The position numbers and the translations under genes were made by a program. Shown here in pieces: positions 63,241-64,000 of a stretch of DNA of 64,000 nt (its first letter is position 1; the number at the start of each line of letters is the position of its first letter). The notes under the pieces are model-generated. The model was not told where the DNA came from and made no database searches. It saw nothing but the letters and a program-made list of their open reading frames with translations. Source of the stretch: Euborellia annulipes (Eukaryota > Arthropoda > Insecta > Dermaptera > Anisolabididae); contig JAKCPI010006253.1 in the NCBI GenBank assembly GCA_023213315.1, positions 1-64,000 on the forward strand, given 5' to 3'.

Positions 63241-63625
63241 ACAGTCTTGTCTATTAATTTTTCTGGCTCTACATTTTCCCAGGCACAACTGACGTAGAGA
63301 GAAATTTAGGATGTAAATTTTCGACTTAGATTTATACCAAGGCTAAACAGGACCGGATATTGTTTAAAATTCTTTTAAAAAAAAAGGTTAAAATTAATTT
63401 TCTCTTTTTGAAGATATATATTTAAGTAAATCATTATTTACGCTATCAAAAGAATTAATATTGTTTAATTTAGGGAAAAATTAAATCTTTTGTCCCCCTC
63501 CACCAGCCACATTCCAAGAATATATAATTAAAAGTAAAATTCTTCTCACAATTAGCATCTATCTTTTTTTTTTTTTTAAATTTAACAGATGCACTATTTA
63601 AATAAAAAGAAAAAGATTTGTTTTT
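63241..63625. other. Unassigned AT-rich DNA
   Basis: No gene; a short GCTAAACAGGACCGGAT near 63340 recalls the right part of the Tigger-like MITE at 49600. Confidence 0.3.
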
Positions 63626-63630
63626 ACTTT

Positions 63631-64000
63631 CTCTTACCTATGTATATATGTAATATATATATAGAGAGAAAGTATTGGTTTCATGTCAAAAATTCGATGT
63701 CGAGATTTTGATGGATCTTCACGTTTTGAGGTCCCCTGAATCCAAAAAGTGATTTTCGCGACATGGTCTGTCTGTCTGTGTGTCTGTGTGTCTGTGTGTC
63801 TGTGTGTGTGTCTGTGTGTCTGTGTGTGTTCAATTTTAAGCATGAAGGAATTGAGCTAGGAGGATGAAATTTTATATTTAAGTTAAATACCTCCCGGGAC
63901 CGGAAAAATAAGCTTTTAATCAAAATCGGCCAAAGAGTACTAGTACTTTACTGATGTACTTTTTCAGTTTTTTTCGATTTTCTCAAAATTCGCTCTAACG
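63631..64000 (-). mobile_element. Repeat A, copy 15, cut by the window end
   Basis: Right-end hairpin ACTTTCTCTTACC at 63635, TATATATGTAATATATATA, (GTCTGTGT)n and body to CGATTTTCTCAAAATTCGC. The rest lies beyond the window. Confidence 0.75.

Noticed and set aside
1..64000. Endogenous retrovirus or LTR element
   Set aside because: No long direct terminal repeats bounding gag/pol-like frames were seen. The only reverse-transcriptase remnants are LINE C-termini.

Overview
This window looks like intergenic, repeat-dominated DNA of an animal, most likely an arthropod. It is strongly AT-rich with long homopolymers. It holds animal-type transposons (hAT, mariner, pogo/Tigger, Harbinger-like, LINEs, tRNA-derived SINEs) and a 28S rRNA fragment whose bases match the arthropod version of that molecule. 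I find no intact host protein gene. Almost every open frame lies inside a repeat. The recognisable coding relics are two LINE reverse-transcriptase C-termini (5567-7066 and 17303-17486, minus), a mariner transposase C-terminus (47252-47452, plus), a pogo/Tigger-like transposase tail (33231-33479, minus) and an unidentified frameshifted ORF (57590-58078, plus).

Layout. 1-5.3 kb: TTAA-flanked MITE B1, a 1.2-kb fold-back element, a SINE, otherwise unassigned. 5.3-7.1 kb: MITE P1a split by a LINE that is itself split by an 853-bp element. 8.6-11.1 kb: two copies of the dominant repeat A. 11.2-12.9 kb: an inverted MITE around unrelated sequence, a hAT MITE in a Helitron-like repeat, and a ribozyme palindrome. 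13.2-14.4 kb: a second fold-back. 15-24.4 kb: repeats A, C, Z, P1, SINEs and a Harbinger-like MITE. 24.8-27.7 kb: ribozyme palindromes, SINEs and a Helitron-like repeat. 28.8-29.9 kb: repeat A split by a 28S rRNA fragment. 30.1-34.3 kb: P1 copies, a hAT MITE, and a pogo-like element inside B2. 35-42.2 kb: ribozyme motif, SINEs, A and B3. 43-50.5 kb: A copies, a deep nest (A, ribozyme palindrome, mariner), a hAT carrying A, a Tigger-like element carrying a ribozyme element. 50.5-57 kb: a GC-rich island, four ribozyme palindromes and two hAT MITEs. 57-63.2 kb: tRNA-headed palindromes, an unknown ORF and a hAT with an approximately 22-unit minisatellite. 63.6-64 kb: another A copy, cut by the window edge.

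The most interesting system is a set of about 20 hammerhead-ribozyme-like motifs, most of them in head-to-head pairs inside palindromic elements of about 0.2-0.6 kb. Six of these elements have 12-14-bp target-site duplications. The motifs conserve the CUGANGA and GAAA core boxes and a hairpin stem II. After GAAA most have a short self-complementary stem III (ACGU, in one pair AUCGAU) and then a plausible cleavage nucleotide. Stem I pairs in several copies. Hammerheads are known in Penelope-like elements and retrozymes, but no reverse transcriptase accompanies these. The second theme is nesting: empty-site comparison between copies inside the window fixes many element boundaries exactly.
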